Assembly: GCA_037139195.1 (NCBI GenBank)
Contig: JBAXGW010000002.1
Location: 62,001 to 126,000 of the forward strand
Source: JBAXGW01 sp037139195
GTDB taxonomy: Bacteria > Bacteroidota > Bacteroidia > Bacteroidales > JAHJDW01
Reading direction: 5' to 3'
DNA length: 64,000 nt
Below the pieces are notes generated by a model. It was not told where the DNA came from, searched no databases, and saw only the letters and a list, made by a program, of their open reading frames with translations. The position numbers and the translations under genes are program-made. Numbering within the stretch: the stretch's first letter is position 1; every line of letters starts with the position of its first letter. Shown here one piece after another: positions 42,904-51,762 of this stretch.

Positions 42904-44397
42904 ATGAGAAAATCAAATTTACTTTTTACAGCAGCAGCTATTTTATTATCGGCATGTTTTGCTTTAGCTCAACCTTATGGTGTGGGGCATAAAGTTATAA
43001 CATTTAAAGATCCAGCTCGTAGTAATCGTTCAATCGAGACTGATATATTTTATCCAGCAACTACAACAGGTGAAGATAAAACATTTGTAAATGGTCAATT
43101 TCCTGTAATTATTTTCGGTCATGGTTTTGTAATGGCTAGTGCCGATTTGTACTCTTACATTTGGAATTCATTAATACCAAATGGTTATATAGTAGCTTTT
43201 CCAAGAACTGAAGGCAGTTCTCTTTTCCCACCACCAAATCATGGAAAATTTGCTGAAGATATTGCTTTCTTAAATTTAAAGCTAAAATCAGAAAACAACA
43301 TATCAAGTTCGTTCTTTTATCATCATATTACAAACAAGTCAGCGGCTATGGGGCACTCAATGGGCGGTAAATCTGCAACTATGGCGGTAGCAAATAACAC
43401 AAATTTTTCGGCCTACATCTCAATGGGTGCGGCTAAAGAAGAAGGTGTAAATAATAATAATGTAATTGGCAATTATGCTCCTTACGTTACTATACCTTCT
43501 TTAGTACTTTCAGGCGAAAAAGATTGCTGTGCCCCACCTGCTGCTAATCAAATTCCAATTTACGAAGCAATACCTGCAAGTTGCAAGACTTTCATCAGTA
43601 TTATTGAAGGCGGACATTGTAATTTTGGTTCAAAATCGGGATGGTGCGAAATAGCTCAACAAGGCGAATGTGGAACACTTGACAGAACTTCTCAAAATAA
43701 TTTGGTGCTGAATTATATTAAACCATTTTTGGATTATGTTCTAAAAAACGATGCATCAGCAGAAGCTCTATTTGTATCAAGATTAAATAATGGAGCAGTA
43801 GAGTATAAAAGATCATGCTACGGAACAACCATACAATCAGACTATTTGCCATTTATTTTAGCCGACAAATACAAAGGTGGAGCTCTTACTAACGTTAATT
43901 TTACATTACACAACGCTGATAAATACAATACATATCTTTGGGATTTTGGCGACCTAGGAGTTTCTACATCAAAAAATCCAGGACACCGTTACCTTTTCAA
44001 TGGAACATATTGTGTAAAAGTAAGATTGAACAACTACTGGACAGGTGCTGACACAACTATCGTAATTGATACATGCATCGTTATAAATTCAAGTGCATCA
44101 AGAGGTGGAAATAAAAGTTTAACAAGCTTTGACTCTGAAAATGAAAATTTAGATAATGTATTATCAATTTATCCAAATCCAGCTTCTGACGTTCTAAATC
44201 TTAAATTTGAAGAAGATTTAACTATTGAATCAAATTCATTAAGAATATTTGATATAACTGGTAGAGAAATGACTTTCAATTCAGATAAATCAGAAGGAAG
44301 TGAATTTAAAATTGATATTTCAAATTTCCCAAATGGAATGTATTTAATCAAATTAAATAATACAGGTTTACAAAAAACATTTATTGTAAATAAATAA
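42904..44397 (+). CDS. Secreted alpha/beta hydrolase with PKD-like and T9SS domains
   Basis: A 497-residue secreted hydrolase of the chlorophyllase/cutinase-like (dienelactone hydrolase-type) group. A signal peptide (1-22, ending ALAQ) precedes a catalytic domain with the triad Ser152 (GHSMGG), Asp207 (SGEKDCC) and His238 (EGGHCNF); the oxyanion stretch is FGHGFVM. Several Cys in 205-270 may form disulphides. A PKD-like beta-sandwich follows (about 325-385, TYLWDFGDLG), then a T9SS type A sorting domain (IYPNPASDVLNL, GMYLIKL). It should cut an ester or lipid outside the cell; the natural substrate is unknown. Polyester-hydrolase and PAF-acetylhydrolase relatives share this layout. Confidence 0.9.
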   Translation: MRKSNLLFTAAAILLSACFALAQPYGVGHKVITFKDPARSNRSIETDIFYPATTTGEDKTFVNGQFPVIIFGHGFVMASADLYSYIWNSLIPNGYIVAFPRTEGSSLFPPPNHGKFAEDIAFLNLKLKSENNISSSFFYHHITNKSAAMGHSMGGKSATMAVANNTNFSAYISMGAAKEEGVNNNNVIGNYAPYVTIPSLVLSGEKDCCAPPAANQIPIYEAIPASCKTFISIIEGGHCNFGSKSGWCEIAQQGECGTLDRTSQNNLVLNYIKPFLDYVLKNDASAEALFVSRLNNGAVEYKRSCYGTTIQSDYLPFILADKYKGGALTNVNFTLHNADKYNTYLWDFGDLGVSTSKNPGHRYLFNGTYCVKVRLNNYWTGADTTIVIDTCIVINSSASRGGNKSLTSFDSENENLDNVLSIYPNPASDVLNLKFEEDLTIESNSLRIFDITGREMTFNSDKSEGSEFKIDISNFPNGMYLIKLNNTGLQKTFIVNK

Positions 44398-44439
44398 AAA
44401 TGGGGATTTCATTAATATTCGGTACAGTGGTTTAGTGGT

Positions 44440-44470
44440 AAAAGAGGATGTGTAATGCATCCTCTTTTTT
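44440..44470 (+). terminator. Rho-independent terminator after the hydrolase gene
   Basis: AAAAGAGGATG (44440-44450) pairs perfectly with CATCCTCTTTT (44458-44468) around a seven-base loop TGTAATG, and the T-run continues to 44470. The bases just before it (44421-44445) resemble the 5' half of a tRNA. Confidence 0.8.
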
Positions 44471-44514
44471 ATATTTTTATTCTATAAGTTGAAAATTTAT
44501 ATTATACATAAATT

Positions 44515-47500
44515 ATGAAAATAAAAAATTATTTATTTGTTCTGGCACTTTGTTTAATAAATATTAATAAAATATTGGCTACTGATTTGACGATTGGCTC
44601 TGGAACAACTGTTGCAAATTTCCCTTTTAATAACTTAAATTTAAATTACAAAACTCAGGTTATATATCTTCAATCAGAGCTTGGTGCATCTAAAATATTG
44701 ACAAATTTAGCATTAGATATTTCGAGAGTTTCATCGGCTGCTAATACCGGAAATAGGGATTTTAAGAATTTTACAATTAAATTATTGCATACTAGTTCTT
44801 CTAGCTTTGGTGCGGCATTTATTAGTACAGCTGCGGCAACAACTGTTTTTACAAGTTCAAGTTACGCTATGCCCACTTCAACAGGATATTTATCTTTTGA
44901 TATTACTGATTTTTATTATAATGGTAGCGATAATTTGTTGGTAGAAATTGTTTGGGGTGCTAACACTGCAGTTGCAACACCTAATAATTATCAAGTAAAT
45001 TGCACAGCCACTGCATCAGCAACTGTTGCTTATGGAAATACTGGAACTCCTCCAGTTTATGCAGGAAATTCAACATCCAGACCAAATATAAAATTTACTT
45101 ATACCAACGAAACCACTTGGACAGGAACAACAAATACCGATTGGAACACAGCTACTAATTGGGGAAATGGAATAGTTCCTACCAGTAGTATAAGTGTCAC
45201 AATACCAAATGTTACAAATCAACCAACCATATCTGCATCCACCACTGCCAACTGCTTGGATCTTACTATTAATACGGGAGCAACGCTCACTGTTTCAATA
45301 TCAGCAGGCTTTTTTAATATTTATGGCAATATTTTAAATAATGGAACAATAGATCACGCTGGTCCATCATTAATTTATTTATTTGGCACATCAAAAACTA
45401 TTGGTGGCTCAGGTGCAAATATATATTTGGCTTTTAGCATTAGAACTGGCGCTAGCTACACATTATCTAGCGATTATGATGTTTTGTATCAGCTAGCATT
45501 TCAAAGTGGAACTTCAACAATGAATCTTTCATCGTATAGGCTCTCCGTTTATTCTTTTCAATTAGGTGCTGGGGTAATTAATTTAAATACTGGCACATTA
45601 GAAATTGGGAAAGAATTGACAACTGGTGCAGGTACTTTTAATTGTAATACTGGAACTGTTTATTACAATAGTGGTGATGATCGATGGGTTAATGATGGAG
45701 AGCCAGCTGAGAATCAAACTATAAGATCATTAACATATTATGATTTAAAAATTAGGACAAATAATGGATACACTGCTACTATTGGCAGTGGTTCTGATTT
45801 TACGGTGAACAATAACCTAACAATTATTAATCCGGGTGACATGGGAGGAGTTGCAACAACTGCATATAATATTAGTTTAAATGGCAACCTTAGTGTAGGA
45901 GCAGTTGGAAATTACGGAGTAGTTTTTAATTTAGGACATCGAATTGCAAGAACTACAGGCTCAGGAACTGGAATCTTTACAATGAAAAATGATGGAGACG
46001 ATTATTATGGAGACTCAATGGACGGCAATACAATTAATGTTACTTATTCAAGTGCTACCCAATGTGCATTAGCTCTTGGTGCATCTGGGGCTAATACATC
46101 CCTTACATTTTATGGAAAGGTTAATTACAACAGTGCTTCCAGCCAATTGGTTATGGGTCCAAATTATAAAAATATAGAATTTCTTGGCACGGGAACAAAA
46201 ACCCTATCTTGCGATTTAGATATTGAAAAAGATTTAACATTAACACAAGGCACATTAGATGTTGGCACAGGAAGCACTAGTTATTCTAGTACCGCATCAA
46301 CTAGTTGTGGTAACTCAACTGAAGTAGCAGCAACACCTTTTAATCCAAGACCTAGCGATAATAAAGTTCAATATTTATTTCTTGCAAGCGAGCTTTTATC
46401 ATTTGGTCTTTCAGCAAATTCGGAAATATTAAAAACCTCTTATTATGTTTGCGGATATGATGGAATCAGTTATACATACAACAATTTTACTGCAAAATTA
46501 GGACATACCTCTGTAACTAATTTAAATACTGTTATGGCTAGCCCGTCAATGACAACTGTGCTCACGCCTTCAATTCTAACAGTGAGTGGCAATGGCAATG
46601 TAGATATTAATTTTACAAGCCCTTTTGTTTGGGATGGAACAAGCAATCTAGTGGTTGAATATTGTTTTGATAATTGCGATGATGCTTCATGTAGCGATTT
46701 TAGTCGAGGATTGCAGGAAGTATACGTCGACCCATCAACAAGCCCAAACTATTTTTCGGCAGAAGATTTTTCTAATACAGGAACTGATATGTGTTCTTCT
46801 ACAACAGTAACAAACAAATGCTATCAACGCCCAAAAACATCATTTTCAGCAACTGCCCAAAGAACTATACACTTAGCCGGCAATTGGATAAATCATGCAT
46901 CTAATACAATAGATTTTACATATCGTCAATCTACGGTGTATTTTGATGGCAGCTCTACTCAACTTATTAATCAAAATGGCAGAAATATAGATTTTTATAA
47001 TGTAATTGTTGATGGAAGCGATGTTAGATTTTATAATGCTGGAGCAAACTCCGCTTCGCAAAATGTTGCTGTTAATAACGACTTAACGATTAATAGCTCT
47101 AAAGTGCTTAAATTCTATAAACCGGCTTCTTCTTCTTCAAATGGAAATATAACTGTTGCAAGTAATTTTGTAAATAATGGAACTTTTAATCAAACAAATG
47201 ATGCAAATTATTTTACCATGAGCGGTTCAACAAAAACAATTTCTGGTTCTGGAATCTATACCGATGCAAAATTGCAAGTTTCAGGTGTGGTTGCTTTTGA
47301 TGGCACTATATCATCAGGCTCGTTTAGTCAAACGCTTATTGATGCCACCAAAACTCTTATTGTTAATAGCTCTAAAACATTTATTAACGGCATACTCACA
47401 AATAATGGAACTTTTGCATTAAGCTCTTCTTCAATATGGAAAAACTCAGGTAATTTCACAAATAATGCTGCCATGACTGCGGATGTAACTTCTACCGTTG

Positions 47501-48813
47501 AATTTAATGGTAGCGCAGCACAAACCGTAAAATCAAATGCTGCGGAATTTGGAAATGTTATTATCAATAATAGTATTAGTCCTGCTGCAATAGATGGTAT
47601 TTTGCTTTCTGATAAAATGACACTAAGCTCGAGCTCGGCATTAACACTTACCGATGGAATTATTATTCCTAATGGCAATTTGTTAGAATTAAAAAATACC
47701 GCAGCTACAGCAATCGCTGCTGGTATAGGAAACACAGATTATACCGCAAGTTGGGTTTATGGAACATCTACCACTAGTTGCTTGCGTAGGTACCTTGCCG
47801 ATAATACCGACACTTACATTTTCCCTGTTGGAATTGCTACTCGTGCTAATAAAGCCGAATTAATAAATAATAGTTTAACTAACGGAGGAAGTTTTTATAT
47901 TGATTCTTGGTTTAATCCATCACCAACTTCACCAAACCTAAATTTCCCAAGTAATTTAGCAGAAATGCTTACTTCGTATGCTAGTGCTCATGCTTCGGGT
48001 GTTTGGGTGCTCGACCACAGCGGAACCATTGATGGAACTTACGATTTGAAGTTATATTTCAATGGTGGATTTGCTGGATTGGCAGATAGTAAATTTAATA
48101 TTTTAAGCCGAACAACTGGCTCGATAACTGGAGCCGACTGGACTTTAAAAGGTACCGCCTCTCCAACAACAGTTGCCTCGGGTTATGCATATAGAAAAGG
48201 CATGAATACATTTTCTGAAAAAGGTATTGGAATTACAAGCGAAATTTTACCAGTTGAATTATTGTCATTTAGAGCAATTTGTTTAAGCAACAATATAGAA
48301 ATTACTTGGGTTACCGTTTCTGAATTAAATTCTGATTTCTTTTCCATTGAAAGAAGCTACGATTTGTTAAATTGGGAACTTGTTGCATTAAAACAATCAG
48401 CAGGAAATTCAAATTCGCAAATTACATACAACTTCTCGGATAATAATGCGAATATGAATAGTTCTTCTATTTATTACCGTTTGAAACAAACCGATTTTAA
48501 TGGAAGCTTTGAATATTTCGACCCAGTAACTGTTCAATGTGTAGATGAATTATCCTTCGAAATTATTTCAGTAAATAAATATGAGAGCGATTTAGAAATA
48601 GAATTTATCAAAACATCAGATGATGATGTTAGAATTTCCTTGTATAACATTGCTGGACAGAAAGTTTGCAACCAAACAATAAGCTCTGAAAAAGGTTTAA
48701 ACAAAGCCAAAATAAAAGGAATTGACTTAAAAACTGGTCTGTATATGCTACTATTAGAAAATGAAAATATTTGTTTAACAAGAAAAATTTATATAGGCAA
48801 TTTGAAGCATTAA
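44515..48813 (+). CDS. Large secreted surface protein with T9SS-type C-terminus
   Basis: A 1432-residue cell-surface protein. A signal peptide (1-22) is followed by a strand-rich domain with FPFNNLNLNYKTQVIYLQSE (about 32-195); a related domain recurs near 600-760 (TPFNPRPSDNKVQYLFLASE). Between and after these lie parallel-strand repeats rich in Thr, Ser, Asn and Gly (LNNGTIDHAG, VNNGTFNQTN, TNNGTFALSS), probably a beta-helix. The segment LPVELLSFRAICLSNNIEITW near 1245 is the linker typical of such proteins, and the last ~80 residues look like a T9SS sorting domain (GLYMLLLEN). No enzyme motif is seen. I infer an adhesin or matrix protein. Confidence 0.85.
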   Translation: MKIKNYLFVLALCLININKILATDLTIGSGTTVANFPFNNLNLNYKTQVIYLQSELGASKILTNLALDISRVSSAANTGNRDFKNFTIKLLHTSSSSFGAAFISTAAATTVFTSSSYAMPTSTGYLSFDITDFYYNGSDNLLVEIVWGANTAVATPNNYQVNCTATASATVAYGNTGTPPVYAGNSTSRPNIKFTYTNETTWTGTTNTDWNTATNWGNGIVPTSSISVTIPNVTNQPTISASTTANCLDLTINTGATLTVSISAGFFNIYGNILNNGTIDHAGPSLIYLFGTSKTIGGSGANIYLAFSIRTGASYTLSSDYDVLYQLAFQSGTSTMNLSSYRLSVYSFQLGAGVINLNTGTLEIGKELTTGAGTFNCNTGTVYYNSGDDRWVNDGEPAENQTIRSLTYYDLKIRTNNGYTATIGSGSDFTVNNNLTIINPGDMGGVATTAYNISLNGNLSVGAVGNYGVVFNLGHRIARTTGSGTGIFTMKNDGDDYYGDSMDGNTINVTYSSATQCALALGASGANTSLTFYGKVNYNSASSQLVMGPNYKNIEFLGTGTKTLSCDLDIEKDLTLTQGTLDVGTGSTSYSSTASTSCGNSTEVAATPFNPRPSDNKVQYLFLASELLSFGLSANSEILKTSYYVCGYDGISYTYNNFTAKLGHTSVTNLNTVMASPSMTTVLTPSILTVSGNGNVDINFTSPFVWDGTSNLVVEYCFDNCDDASCSDFSRGLQEVYVDPSTSPNYFSAEDFSNTGTDMCSSTTVTNKCYQRPKTSFSATAQRTIHLAGNWINHASNTIDFTYRQSTVYFDGSSTQLINQNGRNIDFYNVIVDGSDVRFYNAGANSASQNVAVNNDLTINSSKVLKFYKPASSSSNGNITVASNFVNNGTFNQTNDANYFTMSGSTKTISGSGIYTDAKLQVSGVVAFDGTISSGSFSQTLIDATKTLIVNSSKTFINGILTNNGTFALSSSSIWKNSGNFTNNAAMTADVTSTVEFNGSAAQTVKSNAAEFGNVIINNSISPAAIDGILLSDKMTLSSSSALTLTDGIIIPNGNLLELKNTAATAIAAGIGNTDYTASWVYGTSTTSCLRRYLADNTDTYIFPVGIATRANKAELINNSLTNGGSFYIDSWFNPSPTSPNLNFPSNLAEMLTSYASAHASGVWVLDHSGTIDGTYDLKLYFNGGFAGLADSKFNILSRTTGSITGADWTLKGTASPTTVASGYAYRKGMNTFSEKGIGITSEILPVELLSFRAICLSNNIEITWVTVSELNSDFFSIERSYDLLNWELVALKQSAGNSNSQITYNFSDNNANMNSSSIYYRLKQTDFNGSFEYFDPVTVQCVDELSFEIISVNKYESDLEIEFIKTSDDDVRISLYNIAGQKVCNQTISSEKGLNKAKIKGIDLKTGLYMLLLENENICLTRKIYIGNLKH

Positions 48814-48893
48814 AAGTTCTAAACCTCAATATGTAAAATTTTAACTAATTTTACGGGCAGATAATTTATGTTATTTGCTAAACTCAACATGCT

Positions 48894-48915
48894 TTTTACA
48901 AAGCACTTTGTAAAA
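48894..48915. promoter_or_regulatory. Perfect 22-base palindrome before the methyltransferase gene
   Basis: TTTTACAAAG (48894-48903) and CTTTGTAAAA (48906-48915) are perfect complements separated by CA. The element ends 23 bases before the next ATG. It may be an operator for a dimeric regulator or an mRNA hairpin in the 5' leader. No -7 element can be placed confidently around it. Confidence 0.6.
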
Positions 48916-48938
48916 CCAAAGAACCTATATTTAAGCAG

Positions 48939-49691
48939 ATGAAGAATAATGACAGATATGTTTATAGTATGGATTGGGGTAATTGTGAGATGTCGTCAAT
49001 TATTTTAAATAATTATAGAGAATACCAATATAATTTAATTAAAAACTATGTTGGAAATAATATTCTAGAGGTTGGAAGCGGCGATAGAAAGTTTACAGCA
49101 CAAATTGCAAAAAACAAACCACAATTAACACGTATTCTATCCATTGAACCTTCCGCTGTATTGTTTGATTTGTATCAAAATAATAATAATTTCGCTGAAA
49201 ACATTACATTTCAATGTATTGATTTGTTTAATCTTGATTTTAAAAATACAGGAAAATTTGACACTGCTTTCTTTATACATGTTTTAGAACATATTGAAGA
49301 AGATAAAAAAGCATTAGATATTGTTTGTGATTCTATTCAACCTGGTGGCTATGTTTTAATTCAGGTTCCTGCCTTGCCTTTCTTATTTTCAAATCACGAC
49401 CGTTCGGTGGGCCATTACAGAAGATATAATAAAAAAACATTAAAATCTATTGTTGACCAAGAAAAGTATACCATTGAAAAGCTTTGGTATCAAGATCCCA
49501 TAGGAATAATTGGGTCCTTATATTATTTTAAACATAAAAAAATAAAACTAAAATCGAAAGATGGAATTCGTTTGGTAAAAAAACAAGGGCAGATTTACGA
49601 CAAATATATTATTCCATTTGAAAGATTTCTTGAAAAATATATAAAATTCCCATTTGGACTAAGTTTAACAATGGTATTAAAAAAGAATTAA
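48939..49691 (+). CDS. Class I SAM-dependent methyltransferase
   Basis: A 250-residue methyltransferase. The SAM-binding motif I is ILEVGSGDRKFT (about residues 42-53), with the acidic end of the second strand in LSIEPSA and the post-motif TAFFIHVLEHIEEDKKAL, typical of the UbiE/COQ5-like fold. RSVGHYRRYNKKTL near 150 resembles methyltransferases found beside glycosyltransferases in polysaccharide loci. It lies upstream of two polytopic membrane genes that look like glycan enzymes, so a role in surface glycan or lipid-linked sugar modification is possible. Confidence 0.87.
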   Translation: MKNNDRYVYSMDWGNCEMSSIILNNYREYQYNLIKNYVGNNILEVGSGDRKFTAQIAKNKPQLTRILSIEPSAVLFDLYQNNNNFAENITFQCIDLFNLDFKNTGKFDTAFFIHVLEHIEEDKKALDIVCDSIQPGGYVLIQVPALPFLFSNHDRSVGHYRRYNKKTLKSIVDQEKYTIEKLWYQDPIGIIGSLYYFKHKKIKLKSKDGIRLVKKQGQIYDKYIIPFERFLEKYIKFPFGLSLTMVLKKN

Positions 49692-49725
49692 TCATTAAAG
49701 TGCCAGAATCATTCAAAAAAATAAT

Positions 49726-51762
49726 ATGAACGTTCAAATAAAAAAACATAATGTATTTCTAATATTAATCACAACTTTTGTTTTGTTGGGTTATCGCGAA
49801 ATTGCCTTTATGAAATACACTGCTGTTTATGATATTATTGACGCATATTACCCTTGGCGATATTTTATCGGCGAATGCCTACAAAATCACATTCTTCCTT
49901 TATGGGAACCATATCAGCACTTAGGAAGCCCAATTCATGCAAATCCTCAAAGTGGGGCTTGGTATCCAGTTGTATGGTTTTTCGGTTATTTATTTGGCTA
50001 TAGTATGACTATAATGCATATTGAAATTGTGTTTCATTTGATATTTGCTGCTTTTGGATTTTATTTTTTGCTTGTTTATTTAAAGATTGAAAGAAAGTAT
50101 TCAACAGTCTTTGCTTGCATATATATATATTCGGGTTTTTTTGTTGGCAATGCTCAGCATATTTCGTGGATTATTAGTGCTACTTGGATTCCATTTATTC
50201 TCCTATTTTATCTTAAAGCACTTGAAAATAATAAGCATAAAGAAATATTACTAACAGCATTTTTTATATTTCTACTAGCAACAGGTGGTTATCCGCCATT
50301 TGTTGTGGTTTTAGCATATATATTAATTGGCATTTCTATATACAAAGGGATTTTATCTATTAAAAAAAAATCTGCTATTTTAAAGCTTATTAGTACTAAT
50401 ACTTTGATTCTATTATTCTCTTCGCTATTATCATCAGTTATAATAGTATCAATATTTCATTCCGCAACTTGGTTTAGTCGAGGCACCCCAATTGCTTTGT
50501 CTAAAGCAATTGCTATAGCTGACTCTTTTACTCCACAAAGTTGTTTGTCGCTGGTTTTTCCATTGGCAACAACTCAATATAAGGCTTTTTTTATGACCGA
50601 CATTTCTATGTCAAACGCCTATTTCGGGATAATTTCGGTTTTAATAATCATCTATGCTTGTTTTTTTTATTGTCAAAAAAAACAGGTTTTATATTTTTCA
50701 TTAGCATTCTTGTTTCTGATACTTGCAATGGGCTTTTCAACTCCCATTTATACTTTTCTATTTAAATATATGCCCGGATTTTCATATAACCGGGCAACCA
50801 GCTTATTTAGGTTTTTTGCCATTTCAGCTTTTCTTATTGGAGTTGCTAGTTCCTATAATCAATTTTTGGAAGAAAAAAAAATCAAAAAAATTACTATTTC
50901 ATGGTTTATTCTCGTTTTTATTTCCTTTTGTATCATTACATTATCATATTATAAATATCGCATATCAGTAAACACTGAGAATCAAAATAGCTTCTATTAC
51001 TTAATCGTGAAGCAAGGATTATTTCAAATTGCAATGTTATGTTTTGTTTTAGCAATAATGTTTTTTGTTAAAAATTATAGAGTGCGTTTTTTAATTATAA
51101 GCTTTTTACTTTTATTTGATGCATACTACGCTGCCCGACTTAATTTCCCTTATACCGTTCATAGCAGTACAAGTGTTTTAAACTTTGAAAAACAAATTAT
51201 AGATGCTCCAAAAGGATTTCCAATAAATAATGATACTATCTCAAAATTTGATGAATATAAATTTCAAAGAGCAAATCTATATTGTAATTTAGCAATCTAT
51301 CAAAAAAAACATTCAATTAATGGATATAATCCATTTGTACTTTTGAAATATCAGAAAATGTTTAATAATGATAGTTTGAAATTATACACTGAACACCCTT
51401 TGCTGTTTTCGGAAGACTCCATGTCGAAGATTACTATTAATTCTTATACTCCCAATAAATTAATTGCTACCATTTATTCGAAGAAAGACAACTATGTAGT
51501 TCTCCTTCAAAATTACATGCCCGACTGGGAAGTAACGATTGATGGAATACAAACAAAAGTAGAATTATATAAAGACACATTTATCACATTTCCAGTTTCA
51601 AAATCATCTCGAATAATTGAAATAGAATATCGCCCACAATCTGTTATTATGGCTATGTGGGTAAGTATTATTTCTGTTTTAATGCTTTTGACGGCACTTT
51701 TATTTATCTGCTTAACATCTGAAAATTCTAAGTCTGAAACAAAAATAAGTAATGAAAACTAA
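49726..51762 (+). CDS. YfhO family membrane protein
   Basis: A 678-residue polytopic membrane protein of the YfhO family, with about 12-13 membrane helices and a soluble C-terminal domain (about 480-640). The early loop YDIIDAYYPWRYFIGECLQ with a following LPLWEPYQHLGSP-like stretch is the GT-C-type acidic loop, and the late block LLQNYMPDWEVTIDG is the YfhO signature. Relatives act in glycosylation of teichoic acids or other surface polymers with lipid-linked sugars; the donor here is unknown. Its end overlaps the next gene by 11 bases. Confidence 0.88.
   Translation: MNVQIKKHNVFLILITTFVLLGYREIAFMKYTAVYDIIDAYYPWRYFIGECLQNHILPLWEPYQHLGSPIHANPQSGAWYPVVWFFGYLFGYSMTIMHIEIVFHLIFAAFGFYFLLVYLKIERKYSTVFACIYIYSGFFVGNAQHISWIISATWIPFILLFYLKALENNKHKEILLTAFFIFLLATGGYPPFVVVLAYILIGISIYKGILSIKKKSAILKLISTNTLILLFSSLLSSVIIVSIFHSATWFSRGTPIALSKAIAIADSFTPQSCLSLVFPLATTQYKAFFMTDISMSNAYFGIISVLIIIYACFFYCQKKQVLYFSLAFLFLILAMGFSTPIYTFLFKYMPGFSYNRATSLFRFFAISAFLIGVASSYNQFLEEKKIKKITISWFILVFISFCIITLSYYKYRISVNTENQNSFYYLIVKQGLFQIAMLCFVLAIMFFVKNYRVRFLIISFLLLFDAYYAARLNFPYTVHSSTSVLNFEKQIIDAPKGFPINNDTISKFDEYKFQRANLYCNLAIYQKKHSINGYNPFVLLKYQKMFNNDSLKLYTEHPLLFSEDSMSKITINSYTPNKLIATIYSKKDNYVVLLQNYMPDWEVTIDGIQTKVELYKDTFITFPVSKSSRIIEIEYRPQSVIMAMWVSIISVLMLLTALLFICLTSENSKSETKISNEN

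Noticed and set aside
44421..44470. Functional tRNA gene
   Set aside because: Only the 5' half can be folded, position 33 is G, and a T-run stands where the T arm and 3' acceptor should be.
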